Shown: piece after piece, positions 1 through 8,945 of the stretch
Numbering within the stretch: position 1 is the first letter of the stretch
Layout: the number at the start of each line of letters is the position of its first letter
NCBI GenBank assembly: GCA_019187405.1
Contig: JABAQZ010000007.1
Span: forward strand, 1 to 64,000
Length of the DNA: 64,000 bases
Source: Ignavibacteria bacterium
Lineage (GTDB): Bacteria > Bacteroidota > Ignavibacteria > Tepidaquicellales > Tepidaquicellaceae
Direction of reading: 5' to 3'
Notes under the pieces: model-generated
Seen by the model: only the letters and a program-made list of their open reading frames with translations
What the model was told of the DNA's origin: nothing
The model's database searches: none
Position numbers and translations under genes: made by a program

Positions 1-333
1 GACAATTGTGTGTGTGCAGGTGGACTCTCTGTCTTCCTGAACTTGGTTCAGACAAACACTCTCTGTCATGCTGAACTTGGTTCAGCATCTGTTGAAGTCT
101 GTACTGCATACTTGTGTACTCTCTGTCTTCCTGAAACAAGTTCAGGATGACAATTGTGTGTGTGCGGGTGTACTCTCTGTCTTCCTGAAACAAGTTCAGG
201 ATGACTATTGTGTGTGTGCGGGTGTACTCTCTGTCTTCCTGAAACAAGTTCAGGATGACTATTGTGTGTGTGCGGGTGTACTCTCTGTCTTCCTGAAACA
301 AGTTCAGGATGACTATTGTGTATGAGGGTGAGC
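1..333. repeat. 54-bp tandem repeat array with palindromic core
   Basis: Three full 54-bp units begin at 118, 172 and 226, and a fourth, decaying unit begins at 280. Two older diverged copies lie at about 23 and 58. Each unit carries ACTCTCTGTC, a palindromic core CCTGAAACAAGTTCAGG (arms CCTGAA/TTCAGG) and a TGTGTGTG run. The diverged copies carry the perfect core CTGAACTTGGTTCAG. Short open frames cross the array on both strands, but they only translate the repeat, so I do not call them genes. The array probably continues beyond the left edge. Cores of this CTGAACTTGTTTCAG type are, from memory, common intergenic repeats in several bacterial groups; I could not verify that here. Confidence 0.9.
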
Positions 334-346
334 AATTAGTCATTAC

Positions 347-1573
347 TTAAACAATTCCCAGCATTTCAAATTCTTTTCCCATTATTTTCCTGTCGTCAGC
401 ATTCAACCAGTTTCTTAGAATTGTAGAATACACACTTCTGAAGTCAATTTCAAATTTCAGATCACCGCTTTCGAGATTTGACAAATCGGGCATTGAATTA
501 TATAATCCCGCTGTCTTTAAATTTCCGCCTATTAGAAATAAATTATTTGCGGTTCCGTGATCCGTACCTCCTCCCGCATTCTGCTTTACACGCCTTCCGA
601 ATTCAGAAAAAGTCATAATCAGAGAGCTGCCCAGCATTCCGCTTTCCCTTAAATCTTCGGTAAGAGAATAAACACCTTCGGAATACTCTTTTAGCAGTCT
701 CTCCTGTCTGCCGTTTTGATTTACGTGTGTGTCAAATCCCGATAAAGAAACATAATAAACAGAAGTATCTATATCCGAGTTTATCATCTCCGAAATTGTT
801 TTCAGATTCTTACCAAACGCAGTATCGGGATAATCTCTTTTTGATTTGTAAATTTTAGAATTCTCATAAATGTAATCAGCAGAAGATGTAGTCTCTGCCA
901 GTGTTTTGTAAAGATAACTTACATTATTATCATCTCTGAAAATTTTTGTTTGCTCTGCAAGTTCGAGGAAATATTTTTCTGTCGTGTTCATATAAAACCT
1001 TTGCGGATTTTCAACAGCCATACCGCTTCTCTTGTTACCTTTTAATGCCATTGCAAGATTCGGATCCACTGCAATTGCATTATACGGATTATCACAGCCG
1101 GTACAATCAGAATCGAGATATCTTCCAAGCCAGCCGGTACTTACATATTCATCCGACGAACTTCCGCTTTGCCAAATATCCATCGAGCGGAAATGTGATC
1201 TGTCTGGATTCGGATATCCAACGCTGTTGACAATGCAGAGATTTCCTTTATCAAATATTTCTCTGAACATATTCATTTCGGGATTTAATCCTGCTTCATC
1301 TGTAATCTTCAAAACTTTATTTTCACTTATTGAAATCTTCTGTCTGGCTTCATAATAAATGTCATTCTTATAAGGTATAACCGTATTTAATCCGTCATTT
1401 CCTCCGGAAAGCTGAATCACGATTAACTTGTTTCCGGATTTCAGAGAATTTTTTAAGAAGCTGTTTTCCGGCGAGTATGTTCCGGCAAATCCTTTGAGGA
1501 AATCCGGAATGAGCAGCGATGTGGCGGCAAGCGCGGAACATTTAAAGAATTTTCTTCTTGTTAATATTTTCAT
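347..1573 (-). CDS. DUF1501 family secreted protein
   Basis: The 408-residue protein opens with a twin-arginine-like signal (TRRKFFK at about 5-11, then a hydrophobic stretch to about 30), suggesting folded export. The body matches the DUF1501 family, which lies in the alkaline phosphatase/sulfatase-like fold group. Visible motifs are SGGNDGLN at about 56-63, and FSEFGRR followed by a GGGTDHG segment at about 320-340. The gene lies 42 bp downstream of a DUF1800 gene on the same strand. That pairing recurs in Bacteroidota and Planctomycetota and suggests a shared, still undefined envelope role. The substrate is unknown. Length is normal and I see no damage. Confidence 0.9.
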   Translation of the reverse strand: MKILTRRKFFKCSALAATSLLIPDFLKGFAGTYSPENSFLKNSLKSGNKLIVIQLSGGNDGLNTVIPYKNDIYYEARQKISISENKVLKITDEAGLNPEMNMFREIFDKGNLCIVNSVGYPNPDRSHFRSMDIWQSGSSSDEYVSTGWLGRYLDSDCTGCDNPYNAIAVDPNLAMALKGNKRSGMAVENPQRFYMNTTEKYFLELAEQTKIFRDDNNVSYLYKTLAETTSSADYIYENSKIYKSKRDYPDTAFGKNLKTISEMINSDIDTSVYYVSLSGFDTHVNQNGRQERLLKEYSEGVYSLTEDLRESGMLGSSLIMTFSEFGRRVKQNAGGGTDHGTANNLFLIGGNLKTAGLYNSMPDLSNLESGDLKFEIDFRSVYSTILRNWLNADDRKIMGKEFEMLGIV

Positions 1574-1615
1574 TGTTTATATGATGAATTTTTTTGCTTC
1601 CGTAAATTTTTTCTG

Positions 1616-3037
1616 TCAGCATAATTGATATTCCGGCAGAGATAAAATCCGCATTGTCATGCTTTCAATTGAATTTTCCTTTCCTGAATAATCCGAATAT
1701 TTTTTTACCAGTTTTTTCGTTTCGTTTCCCGCATCACTCTGAAGAAGGTATTCACAAAGTTTGTCCGTTAATTCATCCCCGCTGAATTTTCCGAATGCAC
1801 TCAAAAAACCGCTCATGTCTGATTTTACTTTAAAGTTTTTTACGGGAAATTTTTCTTTTCTTTTCGAATTTTTCCCTGAATTGATTTCATAATCAAAACC
1901 TCTTCCCGCTGAAAGAAAAATATACTCTGGAAGTTTCATCCTAAACATCAGCGATGAAGAATCGATCCAGCTTCTGCCTCCCGGCCAGCCGGCCACGTTT
2001 GGGGGATGAAGAAGCGTCTGACCGAGATTTTTCTGAATAACAAGAAGTGATTCCGGATTTTCGAAATCCAATCCGAAACTCTTTTTAAGTCCGCAAATTA
2101 AATCAACAGGCGATTTAATTTTAACTCCTATGTTTTCTTTATTATAAAACCAGTCCGAAGTAAATATTCTTTTCATAAGTTTTCCAGTGTCATAACCCGA
2201 TTCATAATACTCCTTTGACAAGTAATTCGTGATCTCTTTATTTATGTTTTCATTTACAAAGTATGCATATAGTTTTTTTGTAATATGCTCAGCGGTTTTT
2301 CTGTTATCAAGAATTATATCGAGAATGTTATTGCCGTCGAGATTCCCGGAGACTCCCATGAATTTTTTTTCATCTTCATCATGAAGTTTTTTTCTGTCTT
2401 TAAATTCTCCGTTTTTGTCAAAACCCCATCCGGTAAACGCTCTTGCGGCTTCCTTTATGTCCATTTCAGAATAATTTCCCCTGCCGAGAGTAAATAGTTC
2501 AAGGAGTTCTCTCGCAAAATTTTCATTCGGGCTTGATTTCCGGTTCTGCTGATTATTAAGGAACTGCAGCATTGCCGGATCTTTTGAAATGCTTTTTAAT
2601 AGATCTGCAAAATTTCCCAGCGCATGTTTTCTTAAAGTGTTGTTCTGATTTTTCATAAACAAGGCAACGCGAGATTTGCATGCAAAGTGTCCGTGCCAGA
2701 ACAATGTCATTCTTTCTCTTAATACCGATTTATCATTGCACATTTTGTTAATCCATGAGATATTCAGCTCTTTAAGATTCTCCCGTGATTGTTTTTGAAA
2801 CTGTTTCTTTTCCTTTTTGGAAAGTTCTTTGGGATTTAAAGGTAAGCTGTCTTTTTCTTGAAGCTTTTGATTAAATTTCAATTCAAGTTCGGCGTAATGA
2901 AGCGAATTATTCAGAAGTATTTCTGCTGTTTTTTCCGGAGATGAATTTAAATGTTTTTGTATTTCATTTATTCCTGCTCCGAATCCTGCTCTTAAAAATA
3001 AATGCTGTAATTTTCTTTGTTTGGATAATTCAGACAT
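1616..3037 (-). CDS. DUF1800 family protein
   Basis: This 473-residue protein matches DUF1800. It has the conserved NENFARELLELFTLG segment near residues 170-185, an AARAFTGWG motif after it, and PPNVAGWPGG about two thirds along. These are the signature blocks of the family. No clear signal peptide is seen at the chosen ATG. It is the upstream member of a DUF1800-DUF1501 pair and probably shares a transcript with the next gene. The biochemical role is undefined. The pair may act together on an envelope substrate, but that is inference from context only. Confidence 0.9.
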   Translation of the reverse strand: MSELSKQRKLQHLFLRAGFGAGINEIQKHLNSSPEKTAEILLNNSLHYAELELKFNQKLQEKDSLPLNPKELSKKEKKQFQKQSRENLKELNISWINKMCNDKSVLRERMTLFWHGHFACKSRVALFMKNQNNTLRKHALGNFADLLKSISKDPAMLQFLNNQQNRKSSPNENFARELLELFTLGRGNYSEMDIKEAARAFTGWGFDKNGEFKDRKKLHDEDEKKFMGVSGNLDGNNILDIILDNRKTAEHITKKLYAYFVNENINKEITNYLSKEYYESGYDTGKLMKRIFTSDWFYNKENIGVKIKSPVDLICGLKKSFGLDFENPESLLVIQKNLGQTLLHPPNVAGWPGGRSWIDSSSLMFRMKLPEYIFLSAGRGFDYEINSGKNSKRKEKFPVKNFKVKSDMSGFLSAFGKFSGDELTDKLCEYLLQSDAGNETKKLVKKYSDYSGKENSIESMTMRILSLPEYQLC

Positions 3038-3188
3038 AATTCCAATTTCCGGTTAGACAACAAAAGATATATTTGGTTTAACCTTAAGATATGCACTGTG
3101 ATGGATATTAATTTTGTCTATTTAAAAAATATTTTCTCGTTAATTACATTTGTAATTAAACTCAAAAATGCACAGTGTAATGACTTTT

Positions 3189-3213
3189 TATACTCAATGC
3201 AGCGCTGAGTATA
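3189..3213. repeat. perfect 8-bp inverted repeat
   Basis: TATACTCA (3189-3196) and TGAGTATA (3206-3213) form a perfect 8-bp stem around a 9-nt loop. It lies between the end of the lipoprotein gene and the start of the DUF1800 gene, both on the minus strand. On that strand no U-run follows it, so it is a poor terminator. It could be an operator or a weak processing site. Confidence 0.45.
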
Positions 3214-3245
3214 ACGATTATGAGTTATCGGTGATAAAAATTTCT

Positions 3246-3863
3246 TTATCTGAATTCTTTATCTATCACATCAATTTCTCCAGGATAAGAAATTCCTCCC
3301 AGAAATGTATCAATGGTTGGTTTGATTTTGAGAGTAAGTCTCGAACTGCTTCCCGATTTTCCTCCAATAGACAATGCGAGATTCATTAGCTTTTCATAGC
3401 CTCCGTCACCGAGCAGCTTGTAGAGATCTACTGAAACAGGGATAGGAATCGTAGTTGATTTGCCAACGCCAGGTATTTCAATTGTCTGATCAATGCTTCC
3501 CGTTATCATTTCTGTATTATCCACAAGCAGTCTCCAGTCGAGACCTTTGATAAGTGAAGAGCTTTCGGCAGAACCGCCCGGATAAGTATCAGGATTTTTT
3601 GCAATGAGATTTACAGTGAATGTTGCAGGAAGTTTGCCCGAAGTAAATGAAGCAAGCAAAGATGCTCCGTCTATAAGATTAATGTCATTGATCGAGCGGA
3701 CATTGCTAAGATTTACACCGCCGACTTTGAGCTTTTCTACTTTGCCGAGTTTAAACTTTAACCTCTCGGCATTTTCAATTGTCTTCTGAACACCCGAACA
3801 GGAAAAACAAACTGAAGCTAAAATAAAACAAAAAAATAATTCTTTATACTTTTTAATAATCAT
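3246..3863 (-). CDS. LEA14-like lipoprotein
   Basis: The 205-residue product has a hydrophobic N-terminus ending in an FSC motif (Cys22), so it is probably a lipoprotein, although the residues before the Cys are not the classic lipobox. The rest looks like a late-embryogenesis-abundant type 2 (water stress/LEA14) fold: a conserved NxKNPD-like element (LIAKNPDTYPG), then alternating beta-strand segments and a polar Gly/Ser-rich centre. Its ATG overlaps the TAA of the upstream barrel gene (TAATG), so the two are translationally coupled. Function is unknown. Bacterial LEA-like lipoproteins are usually treated as envelope proteins. Confidence 0.65.
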   Translation of the reverse strand: MIIKKYKELFFCFILASVCFSCSGVQKTIENAERLKFKLGKVEKLKVGGVNLSNVRSINDINLIDGASLLASFTSGKLPATFTVNLIAKNPDTYPGGSAESSSLIKGLDWRLLVDNTEMITGSIDQTIEIPGVGKSTTIPIPVSVDLYKLLGDGGYEKLMNLALSIGGKSGSSSRLTLKIKPTIDTFLGGISYPGEIDVIDKEFR

Positions 3864-4606
3864 TAATTTGAAAATAGAAATTTAAATTTTAAAACAGCGC
3901 CGAAATATCCAATCTTTGAAGATGTTTCGCTCGCAGGGTCATTCTGATAAGTATTCGGATTTAAAGTCTGATTAAGCTGTGAATAATCAAGTTCGCCGAT
4001 TGAAAAGCTGTAATAAGGTTTAAAAGATATGCAAAGATTTTTATTCATAAGATAATCGAGATGAACATTAGGAGAAATCATGAATACACTGTTGGAAAAT
4101 GATCCGCCGCCGGATTCAGAAATTACTTCATAAGCCGGAGGTTCGGTGTTGTTTACATTATAAATTCTTGATTCCACCGGCATGAAATTAAAATCCAGCG
4201 AAAATCCCGGCATCGCATAAAAATTATTTTTGCCAAGTACATAATTAAAACCCAGATTTAAAGATTTGCCGAATACTTTCAGTTCTCTTTTTTGAGTGAT
4301 GCCGCCCGAAGGCGCTTCAGCAGACATTGTCGAAGAATATTTATACACATATTCAATATCAAAGAGTATGTTAGAGAAGTAACCTCCCATGCTGAAAGAC
4401 ATTCCGGTAAAATTCGAAGCTTTGTTCATTTGTTTTGAAAGAATAGAAGTTCTCGTTTCATTATATCTGTCAACAATGTAATCAAGCGGGTCTCCGAAGT
4501 TTGAGTTGTAATTATAACCTACCGCTAAATAATAATCGGCTTTAAACTGTGAATAAGCAAAACTTGACGTGAAAATAAAAATCGTAATCAGTAATATTTT
4601 TTTCAT
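3863..4606 (-). CDS. predicted outer-membrane beta-barrel protein
   Basis: This 247-residue protein has a clean signal peptide (residues 1-19, cleavage near AYSQ). Many short amphipathic strands rich in Tyr, Phe, Asn and Gly follow, and it ends in an aromatic/hydrophobic strand (KFKFLFSN). This is the general pattern of a small outer-membrane barrel. I do not recognise a specific family. It is the upstream partner of the LEA14-like lipoprotein with a one-base overlap, so both are expected in the envelope. A structural or adhesin-like role is possible, but nothing in the sequence fixes it. Confidence 0.6.
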   Translation of the reverse strand: MKKILLITIFIFTSSFAYSQFKADYYLAVGYNYNSNFGDPLDYIVDRYNETRTSILSKQMNKASNFTGMSFSMGGYFSNILFDIEYVYKYSSTMSAEAPSGGITQKRELKVFGKSLNLGFNYVLGKNNFYAMPGFSLDFNFMPVESRIYNVNNTEPPAYEVISESGGGSFSNSVFMISPNVHLDYLMNKNLCISFKPYYSFSIGELDYSQLNQTLNPNTYQNDPASETSSKIGYFGAVLKFKFLFSN

Positions 4607-4669
4607 GAGATTTGATGTTTAATTTGAACAAAGGAAAATAAGAGGAGTATCCAGCATTTCTTTAATTTT

Positions 4670-4759
4670 TGGCAGAGAGAGAGGGATTCGAACCCCCGGT
4701 GACCGTAAGGCCACAACGGTTTTCAAGACCGCCGCTTTCAACCACTCAGCCATCTCTCT
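4670..4759 (-). tRNA. tRNA-Ser (UGA anticodon)
   Basis: On the minus strand the 90-nt gene folds as a class II tRNA. The acceptor arms AGAGAGA and TCTCTCT pair fully, followed by G and an encoded CCA. The D-arm starts TGGCTGAGTGG, and the anticodon loop reads CTTGAAA with anticodon TGA. A long variable arm (GTGGCC...GGTCAC) and the T-arm GGGGGTTCGAATCCCTC complete it. The long variable arm and anticodon identify serine. It lies downstream of truB on the same strand, separated by a short repeat tract. Confidence 0.96.
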
Positions 4760-4820
4760 GAAACATCCGCAAATTACAAATTACATTTTACAATTTAAAG
4801 AATTAAATGAGTAATACGAA

Positions 4821-4880
4821 TTTAAAAATTTATTTAAAAATTTATTTGAAAATTTATTTGAAAATTTATTTGAAAATTTA
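4821..4880. repeat. 12-bp AT-rich tandem repeat, five units
   Basis: Five consecutive 12-bp units run TTTAAAAATTTA (two copies) then TTTGAAAATTTA (three copies). They lie between truB and tRNA-Ser and end 24 bp beyond the truB stop. A short open frame through it is only a repeat translation. The tract is likely a slippage-prone minisatellite. Confidence 0.85.
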
Positions 4881-4904
4881 TATATGTAAAAATTTTTTTT
4901 ATCA

Positions 4905-5606
4905 TCAGCAGATTCTGTATTTTATTCCTTTAAGGTCAAGATCAAGTTCTTCAAGCCGGAACTCCCCAATCCTTATCCTTCGAAGTTCTTTCAAATAACC
5001 GCCTATCCCGAGTTTTCTGCCGAAGTCGTCAGCAATCGTCCTTATGTATGTGCCTTTGCTGCATGAAATTACAAAATTAATTTCTCTGCTGTTAATTCTG
5101 CCTACCTGAAAATCCGAAATAAATATTTTTCTGGGTTCTCTTTTTACTTCACGACCTTTTCTAGCAATTTTATACAACGGCTTTCCTTTATGCTTCACTG
5201 CAGAATACATTGGAGGAATCTGTTCCGTCTCTCCGATAAAAGAATTACAGACACTCAATAACTCATCATCTGTTATTTCAACGCTGTCCAAAACATTTTC
5301 CTCTTCGCTTTCAGTATCAAAGCTTTTTGTTGTTGCCCCAAGCCTGATTATTCCTTCATACTCTTTATCATACTCGATGAACTCATTTATCCTTTTTGTC
5401 TTTTTGCCTGAACACAAAATAAGCATTCCGGTTGCTTTCGGATCGAGAGTTCCGGCATGTCCGATTTTTTTTAGATTTAAATTTTTCTTAAAAATTCTGA
5501 CAACATCAGCGCTTGTGTAATCGAGCGGTTTATCGGCAATGAAAATGCTTCCGGCATCAGACTCGTCTGCTGTATGTTCTTCAGAAAAATTTTGCTTAAG
5601 CTGCAA
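4905..5606 (-). CDS. truB: tRNA pseudouridine(55) synthase TruB
   Basis: TruB converts U55 in the T-loop of most tRNAs to pseudouridine. The 233-residue protein carries the catalytic block GHAGTLDPKATG, with the nucleophilic Asp at about residue 55. It also has the TruB elements IPPMYSAVKHKGKPLY and SCSKGTYIRTIADDFG. It is on the short side and ends soon after the catalytic domain, so a C-terminal PUA domain is probably absent, as in many bacteria. It is the last gene of the rimP-nusA-infB-rbfA-truB operon, an order conserved across bacteria. Confidence 0.97.
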   Translation of the reverse strand: MQLKQNFSEEHTADESDAGSIFIADKPLDYTSADVVRIFKKNLNLKKIGHAGTLDPKATGMLILCSGKKTKRINEFIEYDKEYEGIIRLGATTKSFDTESEEENVLDSVEITDDELLSVCNSFIGETEQIPPMYSAVKHKGKPLYKIARKGREVKREPRKIFISDFQVGRINSREINFVISCSKGTYIRTIADDFGRKLGIGGYLKELRRIRIGEFRLEELDLDLKGIKYRIC

Positions 5607-5661
5607 ATTCTGTTCTTAAAATTTTAATTGAAAAGTATTAAATCTGATGGGAAGTTCTGAA

Positions 5662-6030
5662 TCAGGAATTTGTTTCCGGATTGTTATCTTCTTTATGAAT
5701 TTCATTGATAAGTTTGTTAATCTTATCAGCATATTCGATAGTATCGTCATAATAAAAAATCAGCTCGGGTACATATTTCAGAAAAATGTTTTTTGCAAGC
5801 AGATATCTGATATGCTTTTTCTTACCGTTAATTTTATCCAGACATTTTTCGACTGGTTCTTTGTTTGCAAGAAAGCTTAAATAAATCTTTGCGATTTTTA
5901 GATCCGGCGACATAATAACTCTTGAAATTGTTACCAGACCGAGTCCGCTTATCTCAGATAAATCTTTTGACATTGCGGTATTCAGCTTATGCTTAATTTC
6001 TTCGGCTACTTTTTCTGTTCTAATCGACAC
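5662..6030 (-). CDS. rbfA: 30S ribosome-binding factor RbfA
   Basis: The 122-residue protein is a KH-like small-subunit maturation factor that binds the 5' region of 16S rRNA and helps late 30S assembly and cold growth. The family pattern is visible: an N-terminal RTEKVAEEIKHKLN helix, a central DLKIAKIYLSFL strand and a KNIFLKYVPELIFYYDDTI segment. It starts 5 bp after the infB stop and sits upstream of truB, its classic position. Length is normal for the family, and nothing looks unusual. Confidence 0.95.
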   Translation of the reverse strand: MSIRTEKVAEEIKHKLNTAMSKDLSEISGLGLVTISRVIMSPDLKIAKIYLSFLANKEPVEKCLDKINGKKKHIRYLLAKNIFLKYVPELIFYYDDTIEYADKINKLINEIHKEDNNPETNS

Positions 6031-6035
6031 GACAT

Positions 6036-8912
6036 TTATCCCGTTACAAGTTTTCTCTTTGTTTCGATAATTTTGAATCCTTCAATTATGTCTCCGACTT
6101 TTATATCATTAAATCCGTCAATACCAATACCGCATTCATAACCAGATTCCACTTCTCTTGCATCATCTTTATGTCTTTTAAGTGAAGAGATGCTGCCTTC
6201 ATATATCTGAAATCCGTCTCTTAGCAGCCTGATTTTATTATTTCTGGTAATTTTTCCGTCAAGCACGTAACAGCCGGCAACGTTGCCGATTTTCGGAACT
6301 TTGTAAACCTGTCTTATCTCGACGGTTGCCGTGATTTCTTCGGATAATTCCGGAGAAAGCATTCCCTCAAGTGCATTTTTGATATCATCCGTGATTTTAT
6401 AAATGATGTTGTATATCCTGACGTCAATGTTATGTCTTTCGGCAAGTCTTCTTGCATTTAAAATTGGTCTTACATTAAATCCAATTACAATTGCTCCTGA
6501 AGCTTCTGCAAGTAAAATATCCGATTCGTTTATAGCGCCTACAGCTTTATGAATTACGGATACTTTGGTTTCGTTCGATGTCAGTTTATGAACGGCATCT
6601 GCAATTGCTTCGGCGGAGCCATCGGTATCGGTTTTAAGAATAATTTTTAATTCCACCTGCTTCTGGCCTGCATGTATCTGTTTTGAAATATCGTCAAGTG
6701 TTATAAATCTTACCTGCCTGAAATCCTGCTCTCTCTTCAGTTGCTGTCTCTTTAAAGAAATTGCTTTTGAATCTCTTTCTGATTCAAGCACAATAAATGT
6801 ATCTCCAGCCTGCGGCACGCCGTCAAAGCCGAGCACAACAACGGGAGTTGAAGGTTTTGCTGCATTGATTTTATTATCTCTTTCATCGAGCATTGCTTTT
6901 ACTTTGCCGCTGTGAATACCCGAAACAAAAGAATCACCGACTTTAAGAGTGCCTTTTTGAACAAGCACAGTGGCTATCGGTCCTCTTCCTTTGTCAAGTT
7001 TAGCTTCGATTATGACACCTCTTGCTTCCTTGGATGGATTGGCTTTTAATTCAAGCAGTTCCGCTTCTACTAATATTTTTTCGAGAAGAGTCTCAATGTT
7101 TTTTCCGTGCTTTGCGGATATTTCTACCGACTGATATTTCCCGCCCCACTCTTCTACAAGTATGTCCTTTTCCGAAAGCTGTTGTTTTATTTTATCGGGA
7201 TTTGCTTCGGGCTTGTCAACTTTATTAATTGCAATGACTATCGGAACGTTTGCCGCACGCGCATGATTAATAGCTTCCACCGTTTGAGGCATTACGTTAT
7301 CGTCTGCGGCTACAACAAGCACCACAATATCTGCAGCCTGACCGCCTCTGGCTCTCATTGCAGTAAATGCCTCGTGACCCGGTGTATCGAGGAAAGTTAT
7401 TTCCTTACCGTTGTCCAGCTTTACTTTGTAAGCGCCGATATGCTGTGTAATTCCTCCTGCTTCTCCCTCGACTACATTTGCTTTTCTCAAATGGTCAAGC
7501 AAAGATGTTTTTCCGTGGTCAACATGACCCATAACCGTAACCACAGGCGCTCTTTCTCTTAGATCTTCTGGATTATCGGGTTCTTCTTCCAGCGTTTCTT
7601 CTTCATACTCTTTCTGAAACTCAATCTTGAATCCGAAGTCGGATGCAATCAACTCTATAATATCTTTTTCAAGTCTCTGATTTATCGAGACCATAATTCC
7701 AAGCTTAAAGCAGTTCTTAATTATTTCGTTTACATCGATGCCCATTAGGTTTGCAAGCTCGGAAGTCGATAGATACTCGTTTACTTTTAAAACATTTTTA
7801 GTCTGTTCTTTAAGCTCCTGAATTTTCTTCTCTTCTTCAATTCTTTCTCTTTTCTTCCTTTTTCTCAGCAGCTTTCTAGCAGATGAAGCTGAATCCTCTT
7901 CGATTTTCTGATAAGTATCGCGTATTGCCTCCTCGATTTCTTTTTGCGTAGCTTCTTTCGCCCTGTGTCCTTTTTCAAGCTTTACTCTTTTTTTCTTTTC
8001 AATTTCTGTTTCAGCCCGCTTCTTCTCTTTATCTTTTTTGTCTTTTAAAAATCTGTCCTCAATTATTTTTGACTTCAATCCGGCTTTCATGAATCTTCCG
8101 GGTTCCTTTTTCTCTCCCTCTTTAACCGGCGGTATGGGTTTTCCTTTCTTCCTCGAACCTTTGATGTCTTCTATGGTAACTTTCTCGATTACGCCTTTTT
8201 TCCTGAATTTATCCCCGAACCTCCTTCTATCATGAGTTTGTGGCGGTTTCTGGACTTCTCCTTCTTTCTTAAAACCGGTTTTCTCATTTACGGGAGTTTC
8301 CTTCCTTTCAGGGAATTTAGCTGCAACTTTCCTCTCTGGTTTGCCCGGTTTTGAAGTTCTGGTTGTTTCTGAAATTGTTTTCTCAGTCTGCTTTTTCTTA
8401 TATATTCCTGACTTTCCAGTATCTGCTGAGTCTCTTTTATGTTTGCGATTTTTAAGCTTAAGCTCTTTTTCCTTTTCTGCCTCTTGCTTAAGCTTTTTTT
8501 CTCTTTCCTGATATGCACGCTCTTCCTGTTTTCTTTTCTCTTCTTCTTTTAACCTGTTTTCTTCTTCGACTAATTTCTTAAGCCGCAGTTCATCTTCTTT
8601 TTTCTTTTTTTCTTCTTCAATAAATCTTTTTTTCTCTTCCTCAAGTCGCTTGATTTCCTGTGCTTCTGTCATCTCTACGTGATAATCTTCCGCAAACTTG
8701 ACTGATTTCTGTATTCTTTTGTCTTCTCTTTCAATATCCTTTTTAAAATGAGTATATACTTTTTCCACGACATCAGCTTCAAGCAAAGTATTAATCTTCG
8801 CTTCGATGTTTATGGTTCTTAAATAATTAATGAGTTCATCTTTGGAAATATTAATTGCCTTTACCAAAGCATGTACTTTTTGAGGTTTTATTTTATTTTC
8901 TATACTCTGCAT
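6036..8912 (-). CDS. infB: translation initiation factor IF-2
   Basis: IF-2 is the GTPase that recruits fMet-tRNA to the 30S subunit and promotes subunit joining. The 958-residue protein has an N-terminal IF2_N-like segment (about 10-60). A long Lys/Glu-rich, probably coiled or disordered linker follows (about 60-375), then a second IF2_N module (about 378-430). The G domain begins near residue 455 with GHVDHGKTS (G1), DTPGHEAF (G3) and NKVDKP (G4). Domains II-IV follow, including the ARRLAERHNIDVRIYNIIY region. Its place between nusA and rbfA is canonical. Confidence 0.98.
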   Translation of the reverse strand: MQSIENKIKPQKVHALVKAINISKDELINYLRTINIEAKINTLLEADVVEKVYTHFKKDIEREDKRIQKSVKFAEDYHVEMTEAQEIKRLEEEKKRFIEEEKKKKEDELRLKKLVEEENRLKEEEKRKQEERAYQEREKKLKQEAEKEKELKLKNRKHKRDSADTGKSGIYKKKQTEKTISETTRTSKPGKPERKVAAKFPERKETPVNEKTGFKKEGEVQKPPQTHDRRRFGDKFRKKGVIEKVTIEDIKGSRKKGKPIPPVKEGEKKEPGRFMKAGLKSKIIEDRFLKDKKDKEKKRAETEIEKKKRVKLEKGHRAKEATQKEIEEAIRDTYQKIEEDSASSARKLLRKRKKRERIEEEKKIQELKEQTKNVLKVNEYLSTSELANLMGIDVNEIIKNCFKLGIMVSINQRLEKDIIELIASDFGFKIEFQKEYEEETLEEEPDNPEDLRERAPVVTVMGHVDHGKTSLLDHLRKANVVEGEAGGITQHIGAYKVKLDNGKEITFLDTPGHEAFTAMRARGGQAADIVVLVVAADDNVMPQTVEAINHARAANVPIVIAINKVDKPEANPDKIKQQLSEKDILVEEWGGKYQSVEISAKHGKNIETLLEKILVEAELLELKANPSKEARGVIIEAKLDKGRGPIATVLVQKGTLKVGDSFVSGIHSGKVKAMLDERDNKINAAKPSTPVVVLGFDGVPQAGDTFIVLESERDSKAISLKRQQLKREQDFRQVRFITLDDISKQIHAGQKQVELKIILKTDTDGSAEAIADAVHKLTSNETKVSVIHKAVGAINESDILLAEASGAIVIGFNVRPILNARRLAERHNIDVRIYNIIYKITDDIKNALEGMLSPELSEEITATVEIRQVYKVPKIGNVAGCYVLDGKITRNNKIRLLRDGFQIYEGSISSLKRHKDDAREVESGYECGIGIDGFNDIKVGDIIEGFKIIETKRKLVTG

Positions 8913-8945
8913 TATCAGGTTTAATTTCTAATATTATTATTTGAT

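Noticed and set aside
66-335. Small proteins on both strands across the 54-bp repeats
   Set aside because: They only translate the repeat unit (54 is a multiple of 3, so any stop-free frame stays open). No signal or homology supports a gene.
3189-3213. Terminator for the LEA14-like gene
   Set aside because: The stem is perfect, but on the transcribed strand no U-run follows.
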